Shown here: positions 13,325 to 27,388 of the stretch, in pieces
Layout: every line of letters starts with the position of its first letter
Position numbering within the stretch: position 1 is the stretch's first letter
Source of the DNA: Blasia pusilla
Lineage: Eukaryota > Marchantiophyta > Marchantiopsida > Blasiales
Assembly (NCBI GenBank): GCA_050084515.1
Contig: CM114275.1
Coordinates: 6,014,001 to 6,078,000 of the forward strand
DNA: 64,000 nt
Direction of reading: 5' to 3'
Program-made: the position numbers and the translations under genes
Notes under the pieces: model-generated
The model's database searches: none
The model's input: the letters and a program-made list of their open reading frames with translations, nothing else
Told to the model about the DNA's origin: nothing

Positions 13325-14654
13325 TTTTTTATCCGCGTATAAAAAAACACTTTTTATTTGTCCACAATCTTCAAAGTATGGCATGTGTCATAGAGAGACT
13401 AAGAAAATGTTTTTATAATATGGGCCAACCCCATACATGGGCAACTAATAACCTCTAATGATAACTCCAAGGATAACACAACCTCCATAGTAATTCTACT
13501 TACCACAAGCATACATTTTTTTTTAGGTGATTAGTGCAAAATACAAAATACAAAATAATCACTTCTGATTATTCACCACTAGTGGAAAATGCATGGAATT
13601 TGATTAGCATTTTTAGCATGGTAGAAAGTTCTCTTAGAATACTCTACTCTAATTTTCATGAAAGATTATTTTAAAATAATTTTTAAGTCTAAAAAATAAA
13701 AAGACACTCGATCATCATTTCATTATGAGTTCAACTCAAAAACAAAAGATACGATTAAATTTATAGTAGTACAATTCATACACACTTAATTACGTACATT
13801 ACATCTTATAAAAAACTTACAAAAGGTTGACAATACAACTCTTATTGGGAGTTTACACTTACTAAAAGAAGTGAAGCTTTCTAAAAGAAGAGAAGACTAC
13901 GTAATGGGGTTTTCTACAAATCCAACCAAGTGCATGAGCAAAAAATGTTGTACTAATAGATACACTTCCTAATTCTAATTTTTTGAAAAGATACCAATGC
14001 ATATTTCCATAATTTGGAAGCAATCTATGTGATGAGGATGAATTTGTTCCTATTAATTAAGACCCTCAATCTTACAATGATGGTAGGGCAACTATAAGTG
14101 CTTAATGGACACTACTACTACATTACCCACAATCTACCCCACTAGTAAGTTTCCCGTACGTGCATGTGCTATGCAAAGTCCATCTTTTAATAGCTCTCAA
14201 TTTTTTGTTCATACTAAAATGAGTAAAAAATGCATGTTATTAGAGACACTTGCCATAAAAGAGGCATGGTTCACACTACATGTCAACTATAGAGATGTAG
14301 ATACTAGAAGTAATCCTTCTTAGTAGTTTAGACAAGGGGTGTATATGTGTGGTGTGCACCGGTCCTCTCTTGTTGGAATAATAGCAAAGTCATATTTAAG
14401 AATCTCCCCAAAATGCCTACTACCTCCTTAACTACCCTCATGTTCATTGAGATGCTGATTTCTACAATTTTATTACTAGTTGTATGTGCCAACTAACTTA
14501 ATAATTTATACTATTATTGGATAGTGCCCATTTAATGTTTAAATATGTCTCCTAACACTTAGCTCTCTCAACAATATGATTCATGCCTTCTTACCTGCAA
14601 GATGGTCAATAGAATAGTTATGGCCCCTAGAGACCTTCCCCTTTCTCTTCCTTC
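13325..14654. other. AT-rich intergenic DNA
   Basis: I see nothing here beyond short random frames. The 72-codon frame at 14105-14323 shows no recognisable protein content. Confidence 0.4.
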
Positions 14655-14778
14655 CCATCTAGGCTATCCACTCTCCATTTAGGTTATCCCCGTGTTTACT
14701 AACCAGTGTGTACGGCCTCTACGACGAAGTAATTAACACGTACGAGCATAGGACACGACACGTGGATAACCTAGATGG
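14655..14778. mobile_element. Small foldback element next to an A30 tract
   Basis: Bases 14655-14671 (ccatctaggctatccac) pair with 14762-14778 with a single mismatch, giving 17-bp terminal inverted repeats on a 124-bp non-coding unit. The unit is followed almost directly by the A30 run. No target duplication was recognised. Confidence 0.55.
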
Positions 14779-14779
14779 C

Positions 14780-14780
<1 letters not shown>

Positions 14781-14810
<30 letters not shown>
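14781..14810. repeat. A30 homopolymer
   Basis: Thirty uninterrupted A residues. They could be an expanded microsatellite or the tail of a retroposed sequence. The inverted repeats just upstream make a MITE edge equally possible. Confidence 0.9.
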
Positions 14811-14814
<4 letters not shown>

Positions 14815-16238
14815 TAATCACTTCCTATTCCACCCTCCTCGAACCCTATTCCACCCTTCTCAAACTCCACACACTGATTTAAAATTAATTTATTACAAAT
14901 ATATTAAACTTTTTAATCATTAGTTAATTAATCGAAATTAACCCTCATCCATTTAACCTTGTTGGATCTGTCCTTCTCTTATTTTCCAAGGCTTCTTAAT
15001 TGTGAACGTTCCGTTAAGGAGTGCGCTTCCCGTCCTCTCCTACCGCCCGCATCGCTCGGCTCTGGACTTGACGTCGGCAGCATCGCAACGCTCCGTTTCG
15101 AAGAAGCCCAGAGGGTGAGCTTCGTCTACAAACTCTCAGTTGTTGTTGTTGTTGTTCGCAACAAAGTACTCGTATCTCGAAGCGTTCGTCCCCGGGATTT
15201 GTCGGCCTTTTAATGTAGGTGATAGTAGTCAAAAGCAAGGAGGACTCCATCATCCGATTGCGATGTCGCTCTGAAGGAGCGCTCATTTGAAATTACAGGA
15301 GTCGGAATCGTTGCTTGGTGGTTACGAGGAAGCGGGAGTCAGAAGCCGTCCTCAATGCCCTCATGAAATTTTCCACGAAGGACGGAAATCCCGGAATCGC
15401 TGATACGTTCACACGAGTGCAGTAATTTGGAATCGTCTGGATTCTTTCTTCACAATGAGCTGAAAAGCTCGAACTCGCTTGACGTGGTCTTCACACATAC
15501 GACTCCTACGAGGCCCTAGCCAGATGCCCCCACGAATCTCGGTTCGAGGGGTTCATGTTAGTTTAGCGCGAAAGATAGGTTTGCTAAGCGGGCAGCAAAG
15601 AACGAGGGCGATTGCAATTATCGTCCGTGCTTACCAGCGATGGGGAACGAGAGACATGTAGAGGTCTCTTGTGGCAATCGCATCCCTCGAGTTTCTCGGA
15701 GCAACAATAATAGTCGGAGGAAAACGGTCTCTCCCGACAACAAAACGCAGAGAGTCGGAGAAATCGCTATTGTGAAGAATACGGTGGACAAGAGTCCTCC
15801 GGCTCCACGTTGTACGACGGTGGCTGTGTAGGAAGAAGCCCCTGATGATCATCTCACGTCCCAACTCTTGACAATCGTGTACGTTTGTCCAGCGCGTGAG
15901 CAGTTTTCCGTAACAACGTTACATAATCTATCAATCAATCAGTCAATTCGTCACTCGTCTCTTCCATGCCATAAGCTTTGCAGGACAAGATATCTGATAT
16001 GATCAATCAATCAACCACTTGCAGACAGATCAGGTCGTTGAATGTTATCGCCAATGGTACTCTCCATGAGAATCCCAACCTCTAAATAGACGAGCGATGG
16101 ATCCGAGCGTTTCCGATTGACGCGCTTTCCTCTCCTCGTGGTTTACAGCATCTGCTTCATTGTACGACCATCCATCGAGCACATCCTCTGGTGAGTGGCA
16201 CTGATAGCGGGGCGGAAAACGCAGAGTAAGAAGCGAAA
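14811..16238. other. Less AT-rich region upstream of an orphan exon pair
   Basis: From about 14980 the DNA becomes clearly less AT-rich. Short frames occur on both strands, with splice-like GT sites, for example after 15110. It could be promoter and leader of the gene fragment at 16239, or part of another degraded gene. No protein family is recognisable. Confidence 0.35.
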
Positions 16239-16770
16239 ATGAGCGTGGAATTCGCGGAGGACAATGACAGCACGACCACCATCTTCTCGACCTCAAGTCA
16301 GGGTTCGGCCAAGACCTTGATCTCCATGTCGAACGCGGAACTGACGGCGCTCATCAAACAGGACGACCCGCGGAAAACCGCGTTAGAATTGGTGACCAAC
16401 CTCTTGGAGCAGAGGAACGACGCGATAAAGCTGCTAGAAGGTGAGATTTGATACACAGCAAGCGGATTGAATTCTTGTAAGCTCTCCTCCCGCCCGGATG
16501 CTGCGAGCACGCAATTGAAGTGGAGTAAGACTCACCTCATACTACACTGCTCCCGTTGCGTCGCGCAATGCGCCACGCATCCACGAATCGTTGCGCAGAT
16601 CGCTCATGACCACCGTCTCCTCGTGTTCAGAGATCTCTGCCTCCTCCCCGCAACGTCCCGCCGAATCCGATCCCAAATTCGAGTCGCGACAGCCTTCGCA
16701 GGAACACCTTTCGCACGAACTTGCCCAGGCACCCATGCCCGGTACGCCTAACCGAAACTATCCCTTACTG
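16239..16770 (+). CDS. Two exons of an unidentified gene (partial, 3' part not found)
   Basis: Exon 1 (16239-16440) begins at ATG and encodes 67 residues starting MSVEFAEDNDSTTTIFSTSS. It is Ser/Thr-rich, then helical (LTALIKQDDPRKTALELV, then LLEQRNDAIKLLE). It ends at a GTGAGA donor in phase 1. Exon 2 (16631-16770) follows a pyrimidine-rich acceptor ending GTTCAG and restores the frame. It encodes a Ser/Pro/Glu-rich stretch ending PNRNYPLL before a GTGAGC donor. The helical segment could be a coiled coil. No third exon is recognisable downstream, where the DNA turns AT-rich and repetitive. The gene may therefore be truncated or have a very long intron. The family is not recognised. Confidence 0.45.
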
Positions 16771-19700
16771 GTGAGCTGCCCGAGTGTTTGAACAGTTTAG
16801 CCCGTGAAGGTTCTTGTAACGTGTGAAACATTTGGATAGGTGTTAGCAAATAATAAGTTACTTTCCAGTCTGCGGACTTCAGAAGGAGAAATATTATTAA
16901 ATTATCAACACGTGAAGAGACATATATTATAGAGGCCGTAATCATAGAAAAAAATATGCTATTATTAAATTTAAAAAAATGTTTGAGAAATTCATGAAGG
17001 AGCAAGTGATGCAAATGTAAATTTGTTTGCTGCTCCATAGTATATAAAAAAAAATTTCAATTGCCCCTTGTTAAGTTGAAAGGTATTTACAAATCAAGAA
17101 GGCACTCCCCAATAATAATATAGATATCATTAGTCCCTTCGATTTTCTTCATTTGTAAATTCTACTCAATTGACAATATCTTTCTACTAACTAGCCCCAT
17201 GGGTGAAAAAATCACCTTAGGAAACACATTAGTTAAATCTAGCTCCTCTTGTTAACTCTTTTAATAAACAATACACGTGTCAATACCGAAACATACTTGT
17301 CTATGCCACAAGAGGGGTTCCTCAAACCCCATCTTTGTTTATAGTACTAATATATGGCCGGCGTTATGTACGGGTGAAAGGGCACATCATCCGTTAAACC
17401 ATATGTTACTAACATGTTTCCTGTGTTTCAATAGAAGGGCCTTAAAAAACAGGTGTCAATAATAATTGTAATTATATTTAAAAATAGAAAATCTATTTAA
17501 TTTCAAATTTGAAGTATAATTTCCTCTTTTTTTACATCTTAAAAGAATATGAAAATTTCACCTTTAAATAATAGCCATATCCCTTAAATAAATTCACTCC
17601 TCCATACAAGTTTGAAAATCACTATTCTTCCCCTTTCACTCTTCCCACCAAGAATAACATTCACTAAGTAAATTCTTAGTTAATTTTAATTCACGAAATT
17701 ATTTTCCTTTTCATTCAAAATCATTTTTCTTCCCCAAAATATCACATGTAAATTAATATGATTATTTTTTTAGAAACACATTATTCATTCCAAATTTTAA
17801 GATTTTCTTTCAAGGATAATCCCAATGAGAAGCCAAGGTTAACTAACTTGACCTGTGAATAGAAAACCAGAGGATAAAGATGCATGAGGCTCCTACTACT
17901 CATAATGTTTGACACATGGGAAACTTTTAAATCAAAATTGTATGTGTTTGTTAGGAAAAAGAAAAAAGTGTAACTAAATGACACTTTAAAATATATAATA
18001 TATAATGTAAATAATATTTTATATAATAAGATAAATTAAGGTTTTATTTTTCAAGCGCCTTTTATTATGGTTTAATACTTTTGAGAAAGGAGATTCAAGG
18101 GAAGTAATTTAATTAATTGATGAAAAGAGGGGTTCTTTTCATGGAGGAGTGGGATGTTATTTCAATCTTGATTGAGTGGGGTTATTTTTGGGAGGAGTGG
18201 GGTGTTACTACTCCCTTAAATAAAATTGTGGGAAGGGAGGAATTTATTGAGTAGAGGAAGTGGACTATTATTTCTAATTTTCTTTTACAAAAATGGCCCT
18301 TTAACAAACGTGCATGCTAACTAGTTTTACAAGGAGGGTAATTCATGGAGTAGAGTGGGGATACGCCTCCAACTAAGAAAAAAAAAGGTTGATTTTTAAA
18401 ATCCAATTTAAGTGAAACTAAAAATAACACCAACCATACTTTAAAACCTCTAGTAGAGGCATCTACCAAAGCTTAAGCCAATTGTATAAGCTCATTGGTT
18501 TGGACGTGATATAGAGCAATTAAAACCAATTGTCATCATATAAAAGTGCAACACCTTAACATAACAATAATAACGGCACCAAGTAAAATCATTGTGCGAT
18601 ATGTTATTGTCGAATTGTTTAAATTACTATTTCAATATCCATGATGAGTTGAATTAATAAATGTTATCTCGATATGTAGTGTTACTAGTACTGAATTGCC
18701 TACATATATCATGCATTGGTCTTGATTTGTAAAAATACCTCATTGCGCCGCGTTTTCTTCTCTTAAAAGGCTTCACTTCTTTTAGTAAGTCTAAACTTTC
18801 ATCCCCAATAAGAGCTCATAATCTTTATTGCGTAGATATCATGCTACAAGGTAATGTAAAATTAGACGTTAATCTTGAATTATAATATAAATTCATGTTC
18901 AAATTTAAATTTAAATAACACAAACATGCTGAACTTTTAGGAGTTGCTAGTATGGAGCCATACGAAACACTTTTGATATACTGGATATTTCATAATTTTT
19001 TGAATAATCCATTTTTTTCTCAACCAAATACTTTATTCCAAAAAGTATTATTTTCTACATAAAAAGCAACAAATTCTCTTGCCTTTTGTGAAGATGTCTC
19101 TTCTCTCTTTACAATAAGTAACTTATGTCATGGTAGATTAGGTGTAGGGCGAGATAATACCGAGGCCTTAGAGGGGTATTGTATGTCCCTATTTTGAGAG
19201 GTCATATGTGACATGGTCTTAGGAGATGACCTACGAGTGTAGGTCACCCTTTCCTTTATGAGGAGTGGTAAACTTTAAGAGGTTAACCTTCCCATCGATG
19301 TATGGCTCCACTTGGGCTTAGATGGTCGTGGGTTAGTTGGAAGTTGGTTTCATGAGGGAACCACATGTGTAGTTGTTAGGGAGTTAGTATTTGTGTATTA
19401 CATGTTGGTAGTGACTTGCTAGGAGGGAGGTGACATGTGTGTACATGCTATCCATGGAGGTGCCGTGGAGGGGTATACCTCGAATGCAGCTCATTTGGAG
19501 CTCATCTTCCTTTATGATCAAACCCGTATTGGGATCCGTGATATAGTGCAACTTACATGTATTGAGCCTAGATTCTCTCTTGAAGAATGGGCTAGGATTG
19601 ATCTAAGATCACATGCATTTTGGGAGTCCTTGTATACACTTTCTCTTGCTACTACCATAGTGTGTATCTGATTCATGAATATGTTTGTTTGGATGAAGCA

Positions 19701-20837
19701 CGATTGATTGCAGATTTCATCACAGTTTATAGTTCACATTCAACTTTATAATTGGGGTTGTCCAGTCATTCATGTGTAGAGATGTTAGGGTTCATATGTA
19801 GATGGATCTTAGACATGTGTGTGCATGACAACCGATGTATGTTGGCAGTGATGTGTATTTTCATAACACCTCGCTTGTTCCGATTTGAAAATAGATAAAA
19901 CTATTAAGTGCTCTATTTATACAAAACCAATGTAACTTAAGGACTCATCTAATTTCATTTCCATAAAAGATACTACAACGTCTCATATTTCTCCTTTAAA
20001 AAAAAGCATTACTTCTAGAAGAGAATTTCCTTAACTAATTAATATAGGTGGAAAACATGTTTAATAATTTACTAAATATTTATTTTTTTCTATGTTATAA
20101 AAGTAAGTTTTTGTGTGCAAATGATATATGTCAAACATTAGTGATTATCGACTAATCGAGGAGTCTTTTTTTAATAAGATGAACTAGTGTAGAGGACATA
20201 CTATGCATGGAGTTATATAACAGTCGTGATGTCGAGAAAAATAAATTCTTGTCGCCCAAGTTGTGGAATTTTTTTCTTGTTGCCTAGATACCATGTGCCA
20301 AGCAAGAAAGGTCTTGCAAAACAAGTCTTAGAAGTTATCCTTTATAAATTGTATATATGTTAGATTAGGCGAGAAACTTAAAAAGAGATTGCGATAATCG
20401 ATACTAAGAATTTGGATTGATTCATCTTGTAACAATACAAGTAGTAGATAGCAATTAGGATAACTTCTTTTGAAAAAAAATTGGTGTCAAATCCACATGG
20501 ATGTCACATAACTTCTTTAAAAAAATTAAAGATTCAGTTTCTGAAAATAAAAACTCATCCTATTTCTACGGATCACTTTTAATCAATGGCTAATTTTAAG
20601 GAGATACCTCACTCTTGGTAATGTCAAATATCATAACATGAAGTTATGACAATGGACTCAACTTCTACTTGAGACTACTTAGTATATTCAAACCCATGCT
20701 ATACACAAGTAATAAAGAATCTTGACTTGTTAAAAGAAAGAAAATTATACACATGGGTCCTAGTCAATTGTAAAAGGTTTAATCTAAGAGGCAAAAGGCT
20801 TTGAGAGAATCAATGTCGGAGATCCTCTTGTAGGAAG

Positions 20838-20848
<11 letters not shown>
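16771..20848. other. AT-rich gene-poor DNA
   Basis: Only short open frames are present, with none of protein-like composition. A frame at 19435-19671 is the least random but matches nothing I recognise. The stretch is probably decayed transposon sequence. Confidence 0.35.

Positions 20849-20900
<52 letters not shown>
20849..20900. repeat. (GA)26 microsatellite
   Basis: Perfect GA dinucleotide repeat of 52 bases, preceded by a short TA run at about 20839-20848. Confidence 0.95.
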
Positions 20901-20903
<3 letters not shown>

Positions 20904-21255
20904 ATTTCATTTTTGCAAACACCTTTTGAGACTTGGCACTTTAAGTCAATAAGATTGCTCGCTTTTTGAGCCAATAAGATCGCTCAAAATTAATTAAAAA
21001 TGACGCTTGAGAACTTTAAGAGTTAAATATGGGAGGTGAGAAAACAGAAAGTGACGAAATCACTGAAATCTTTACAAAACTTAGACATACAAAGTGGCCT
21101 AGTCCGTTCTGCGCTCACACGAGAGCTTCGATGGAACCTGAATATGGAGATAACTTGACATACATGAATGCGCTACCGCTTCGGCTCTGACTATTTCACT
21201 ACTCGAGAAATTCGGATTTTTATCCTATTTTTCTTCATTTCTATTAATAGAAAAT

Positions 21256-21290
21256 TATTGCATCAGGGTCCGGGGCACCCTGATGCAATA
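21256..21290. repeat. Perfect 14-bp palindrome with hAT-like core
   Basis: Arms 21256-21269 and 21277-21290 are perfectly complementary around a 7-nt loop. The centre reads CAGGGTCCGGGG followed by CACCCTG. That looks like a hAT left end directly joined to an inverted end. Confidence 0.8.
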
Positions 21291-21654
21291 TAGGGTTAGA
21301 TAATCCTAGTAACGCTACTCCACAAACCACCTACGTCATATTACTATGACTCCTTCGACGTCTAAGTCGGAACCATCAATCTAGGCTTCTCCTCATAGAA
21401 GAGAGTCGATCAGATTAATGGTGCTCAGAGAAGTGGATGTTGAGAATCCAACATGGGACACTATTCAAACACGTGCATAGCATGGGCTTACACTAGTTTG
21501 TACATATATGTGAATATATAGGACTTAGATTTTAGCGTTGTTTGGATAAGTGGGTTTATAAATGACGAGAATCGATGTCAAGCTTAGAGGTTGAATATTT
21601 ATCTAAGAGCATGGGACCATAACGTTGGAGTTTTTAGGCTATACAAGAGACCAA

Positions 21655-22115
21655 TGTTGCACATGGACATGTCCATATGGGTGAACTTATGTCCGTTCCT
21701 AGGATGGCTAAGTCCATGCAAGCCCGGATTAACGTTCCCACCACACGTATTTGGGCCGACAAGCGTGCTATGCCTGCAACATAGACCCAAGCTTGGCCAA
21801 CCCACATCCTTTACTAGCAACCCACCACTCGTTCTTGGCACCCATTTTTTAGCCAGCACGCCACCTATATTATTCTACGACATGTTCGTAGAGGGCTAGC
21901 CGTATGCCAATGCAAGCCATGTGTGGGCTTGCAACCGACACACTTGTTCAATCCTTGCATGCCTCCCTTAATCCACGCACATACTTGTTCCCCTGTATAA
22001 AGCCCACACGTGCGACCGGGATACCAAAAACCCGGGACAGAGGACTCGTTGGGCATGTGGGTGGACATGTCCAAATTTTCCGTCATACGGACGGATGAGT
22101 CTAATTTCTTGCAAT
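21655..22115. mobile_element. Possible diverged relative of the 13-kb MITE (copy D)
   Basis: The left part has gttgcacatggacatgtcc near 21656. The right part has gtggacatgtcc near 22062 followed by cggacggatgag. These are the same sub-terminal motifs as copy A, bracketed by weak TTGCA/TGCAA ends. The middle differs from copy A, so membership is tentative. Confidence 0.35.
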
Positions 22116-22127
22116 CTTGCAAGAAAT
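22104..22127. repeat. Perfect 11-bp palindrome, 2-nt loop
   Basis: Arms 22104-22114 (atttcttgcaa) and 22117-22127 are perfect complements. They flank the loop tc at the edge of the possible MITE copy D. Confidence 0.75.
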
Positions 22128-25100
22128 GAACCATAAGAATCCACATTGAGACCATGGATTTGTTTATTTTATTAAAGAGCATGAGTTAGATTATTTCAAT
22201 TTGAATTGAATTTTTTGTGAACGAAATGGGAGGAAGCTTTCATACACCAAAAAAAAGGATTAGTTTCAACTCCAACCTTGAAAAAGAAAAGAAACTTTGA
22301 TTAAGGGAAAAAATAAAATCAGAAAATGAGATTCATTTAAATTTCTCTCCGGATATGAAAAATGGATTTTTTTGGTTAAGAACAACGAATAAAATTAAAT
22401 TTACATATGATATTCTTGGAGCATTTTACATGCTTGAAGCACTAATATTTAAATTATAGGCTAGTACAAATGTAAGGTAATCCTCTTGAACCCCCCATGT
22501 ATGACACATCCATTCTTGTCCTTATGAACATATGGAGGGACTCCCTTTTATTATGGATGCTCCGTCTCAATAAAATAAAAGATCACTCCATCCCCCTAAA
22601 TTACTTGTCACTTACAAATACATTCTCAATCTTTACCCTTTTCTAACCTTCGCGCTTGAGAGGTATTGAGAAGGTCCGTGTCTATCCCCTCCTCTCCCTT
22701 ATTATCCATCTCATTTTATCATGAGAAGCTAGGGACTAATATATAGTCATGGACATGAACTCTTCTTCTCTATCCTTTGGAATGAATAGGGGTTGATGGA
22801 CCCTCCTTGAATCTACACATATGCCCCATATATATGAATGCCTCCAAATAGAGAGATAATCCTCCTTTAACATCGTATCCCCCCTTTCTTAATGAAAATT
22901 TTAATTTAAAAATAGAATACTTTGTAATTCTTCCCTTGTTGAAATTTTATGTCTTTCTCTCATCCCTTCCCCTCCCCCATTAAAATTCCTTATCTCATCT
23001 TTTCTCTCATATTAAAATTTAACATTTAAAAAATGCTTGGATCACCTTTCCTTTCTAAAAAGACAAATGGGATTCATAAATATTTTAAAATTCATGGATC
23101 CACAAATCTAATAAAATTTCAGATTTTGGTGTTATGATGGATGAGAAATAATTACATTGAATTTTTCACAAAAGAGTGAAAAAAATTCTTATCAAAAGAG
23201 TCTAACATTATTTCATTTTAGCATTCCAAAAATGAAACAAGAAGCATTCACTCACTATTTCACACTCAATGGCCTATGCAATGTATGACCTTCTTCTATA
23301 TATTTAAAATTTTAAATACATACAAGAAAGTCTTAATGATAAAGCTACAATTAAAAAAATGAAAAATCTTGACAACAAAAATTTCATGAATAATTGATCA
23401 AATCAAACTTTTTATCAAATGATCTCACTGTAATGGAGAGTCTCAACCATCAATATTTATAGGATCTGAGGTTCGAGAGTTATGATTGAAACCCTTAGTC
23501 CTCACATAAGTTATAAAAAAAGAATGTGTAGGAATAGAAATACTAGCTAATCCATGGAAGGATGCATTTGTAGTTCTTAAAATTATCTCATTTCATATTG
23601 TTAAATTCTTGAGTTATAAGTGCTAGTAATGTGTTACCCGTGCGATGCACTCAATAAGGTGGGAATGAAAAGACCTCGCAAATAGGGAATATAATGAAGC
23701 CATTGGACACATGTCGAATTTATACTGTTGACCGATAAATAGTAAAGATAAATTTGGTTGGAATATATTAATAATCATGAAATTTTAATTTTTTAAGATT
23801 AATATTTTCCCTTGTGAAATTAGGAGGAAATAAGCTATCTCTTATTTTTCCAGCTCCCATCTTTCAATTAACAAAATAAAATCACTCATTTTGAATTTTT
23901 GATCCAATTTTTTAAAAATATTGTTCTAAATATAATATAATTTAAAAATAGTATAATCGGTAATAATTATTTTCTATTCAAGTCATCGCTTAGAATATGA
24001 TAAAATTTAAATAAAATTTAAATAGAGTTTGAAAGGCTTCACATTTTCTACTCGTTGAGAGCTTCTTTAGTGTGAGCTAACGCCCGTATTAATATGATTA
24101 GTTTCTCTTTATTATGCTTTTGCTTTGATCCCCTTAAAAAGTTATAGTCTTGATTTCAAATGATGCAAAATTTAAAGTTTAATGGGAAAGGAATAAAACG
24201 TATGTGAAACTTGGTATATATCAAATAGTTAGTGAATATCTTTACTCACTCTCTCCCACTAATGTGAATTTCAATTTTATAATAAATAAGAGAAATCTAT
24301 TAATTTATCCCAAAAAAACTCACCTTCTTAATGAGCAATTTTATTAATTCAAAATTTCAACATTAGTGACAAGTATTAATCACTTTAACTCAATAGCACC
24401 TTGGATCAAAGAGGCAATAAATCGTAAGTGACTTAAACACACAATCATCAAATATGAAATTAAAGGTTTTAAATCACATTCTTAATGTGGTTATTAACAA
24501 GAAGTACTTCACTAAAGACTATGGTGATAGACATGGATAAGAAAGAAGTAGATTTTCAATCATCGTACTTTAGTAGATAATTTTTTTCTGGATTATGTGT
24601 TTATGTTATTTAAGTTTTTCATTCTAGTCTTCATAAGTTGTGCATAGTTCATGATGACCATAATTATAAAGCTCAATTCCTTGAATCTCCTTGTGTATCT
24701 TGATTATCTTGTGATTTTTCCCATTTTTTGGATATTATATTGAAGTTCGTCCACTCGTTGAGTTATTTTTTTGTAAGCTTGGTCATGCCCCTTTTGTTTC
24801 CTCTTCGCTTAGTGTGGATGGAGGAGAGGGTTTAGTTTAGAGAGGGGAGTCCCTTTTGTCACATGACTTTTTAATCTATTTGAGGATAATATTTAATACT
24901 TCCATCTATTTTCTTACAACTTTTTTTAAAGCAATAGTTATATATTATCTTTCCATTGCATGGCTCCTTTAAACATATATCATAAATTCTGTTTGACATA
25001 ATAATTTATTTTTATTCATCTCATCAAATTCCTCATAGCATATCTTATGGAAGGTATTTCAAGAATTCAATAGCTTGGAATGGCATAAGAGTCATAAATT

Positions 25101-26062
25101 TTCAAAAGATTCAAAAGAGCGTATCAAATCTTCTTTCCATGGTAAAGTTATCGAAAGCGGAGAGCCTTAGTGGATATACATAATCTGAATGGATTACAGA
25201 TTTTATGGATTTTCATGTATTGTATAGTTCTTCTTCTCGCTTATATTGTTATGATTCTTATCTTTGGATATATGCATCTATATGTGCAAATCTAACATAT
25301 GTTTTTGGAGCCTTAACCCGAAGTATTTTACAATCTATATAAAAAAATAACTTAGAGATAATATAATTAACAAATTTGATCATATGAATTCAAAATTTTA
25401 AGTTGGGTATAGTGCAAATGGTCTATGTATCTTTTCATGGTGAATTTTTAGGATTTTTGGCCTCATAAAATTAAAGAATATGTCTACTTTATGAGCTTAG
25501 ATGGAGGTATTGATAAGTAAGATTTATAAAACAAGAAGAAGAAACTAAATGGCTATATAATTTAACTCTTATTTTCAAAAACTTTCTTATGTATCATATG
25601 GAATATGGTGTGATTTAATTTTCAACTATCTTGAAATTGCTCCAAGAAATCTTTGAGCTAAGATATTTTGCTAGTTGAAATTTTGAAATATAATTATTCT
25701 TTAAATTTTTGGATTTAAATTTAAAATATCCAATTTTCTTGATTTTGTAGGAGGCATATCAAACCTAAGTGCAAGGGAATTTCTTCGAAGAGCAAGGTAG
25801 CCTTATTTAGATGCCCACTATCTAGTTAATTGATGCTTATTATATCAATGATATTTGGATTTGAAAAAAGATAACTTATATGTGTTTTTTCCCCATCCTC
25901 AAATTTAAATTCACTCGCTATATTTTGGATTTCTCTTGTAGACAAAGATTGACAAAGGAACAACTCAGAACCTTTTTTAAAAATATGAGGGAGTTGAACA
26001 CACTTCGTGAAGAACGAGAGGTATTTTTTTAGTCTATAGAGTTGGTCTCAAGAATAGGTTTT

Positions 26063-26064
<2 letters not shown>
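22128..26064. other. Very AT-rich gene-free DNA
   Basis: This is long runs of A and T with stops in all frames. No gene, RNA gene or transposon terminus was recognised. Confidence 0.4.

Positions 26065-26128
<64 letters not shown>
26065..26128. repeat. (TA)32 microsatellite
   Basis: Sixty-four bases of perfect TA repeat. The open frame running through it encodes only a Tyr/Ile repeat and is not a gene. Confidence 0.95.
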
Positions 26129-26134
<6 letters not shown>

Positions 26135-27388
26135 GGTATATTTTACATAAAAAAATTCTGCATATCAATATTCTATGCTTTGACAAGTAAACCAATTGGT
26201 TTGATAAGTATTAAGCGAGATATGAAAATTCAGGAAAATTTTAGTGTAAATAAATTTACAATCAACATGTTGAAGATATTATTTGAAAAATTGAAGCTTG
26301 TACTATCTCAATAATAAAATAAAATGCTGATATTTTTAAATATCCCCCGAAATAATGATCTATGTCAGATAGTAATCATATTTTGTAAGGAAATCCATTA
26401 TAAGATTTGTAGCTTTATATCTAATTCAAATTCTTTTCACTAAAAAAAGTCAAATTTTTTTGAATTAATGTTTGAGGAGAGTTGGTTTTATGATTGCATG
26501 AGACTTTCATTTTGATAAATTGAAATTGGCCGACATTAATTTTAATTTGATTTTAAGTTCTGAATGACATTTTTTTAAAAATTGGATGATGTGCAGAGGA
26601 GAAAAACATTGTCATTGAATCATCCCTTATTATTTAGTTGTTGGCCAATCATACCTCTTAATCTTGGGGAATGGACTTCTATTTTCAAACTTGTGAAAAA
26701 AGGAAATTTTTTTGATTATGATGACTTATCTGGGGATTAGGCCAATAAAATATTGTCATATATTTTGAGATTAAAGAGATTCAACCACATTTTATGTTTG
26801 TGGCTTTAATTCTTAATAAGGAGTAGTTTTTTCATACAAATATTTATGGGAGTTTATTCACAACACTATGATCATAAATTGATTGAATAATTGAGGAAGA
26901 TGCCTTACAACATGTTGTCATAGGATTGTTTTCAACTCTTTCAGAAATGGATGAATGAGATCTTATGATAGTAAACAATCAATAGATCTTGAATATTTCA
27001 ATTTTCCTTTAGCATGTATTTTGAGGGTTGGGGATCTTGGAAATTTAGTGAGAAAATAATTATTTTTGGAAATATCCTATTAGAGATAGGAAAGGTTGGA
27101 AGACTATCTTCCCAAAATTTTTAAAAATAACTACTATATGTTAGATAAGGATTAATTAAATCAATATGTTCCATGTTATAGAAAAAAAGATTTTTTTTGG
27201 TATAAATTAATTTTAAGGTTTAAAGAGTCTGTAATAGTAACTCTAACATGCCGGAGATCTTAATCTATGAAATTTCTAATCTTTTTTTATTAATGAGAAA
27301 AATATGAAAATTTTACCAAAAATATATGGATTTTAAAATTTTGCGAGTCCCTCCAAATTCTCAATGGAAAAATGGCTGTTTGAACTCA

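Noticed and set aside
26042-26314. 90-codon frame through the TA repeat
   Set aside because: Most of it is Ile/Tyr from the dinucleotide repeat.
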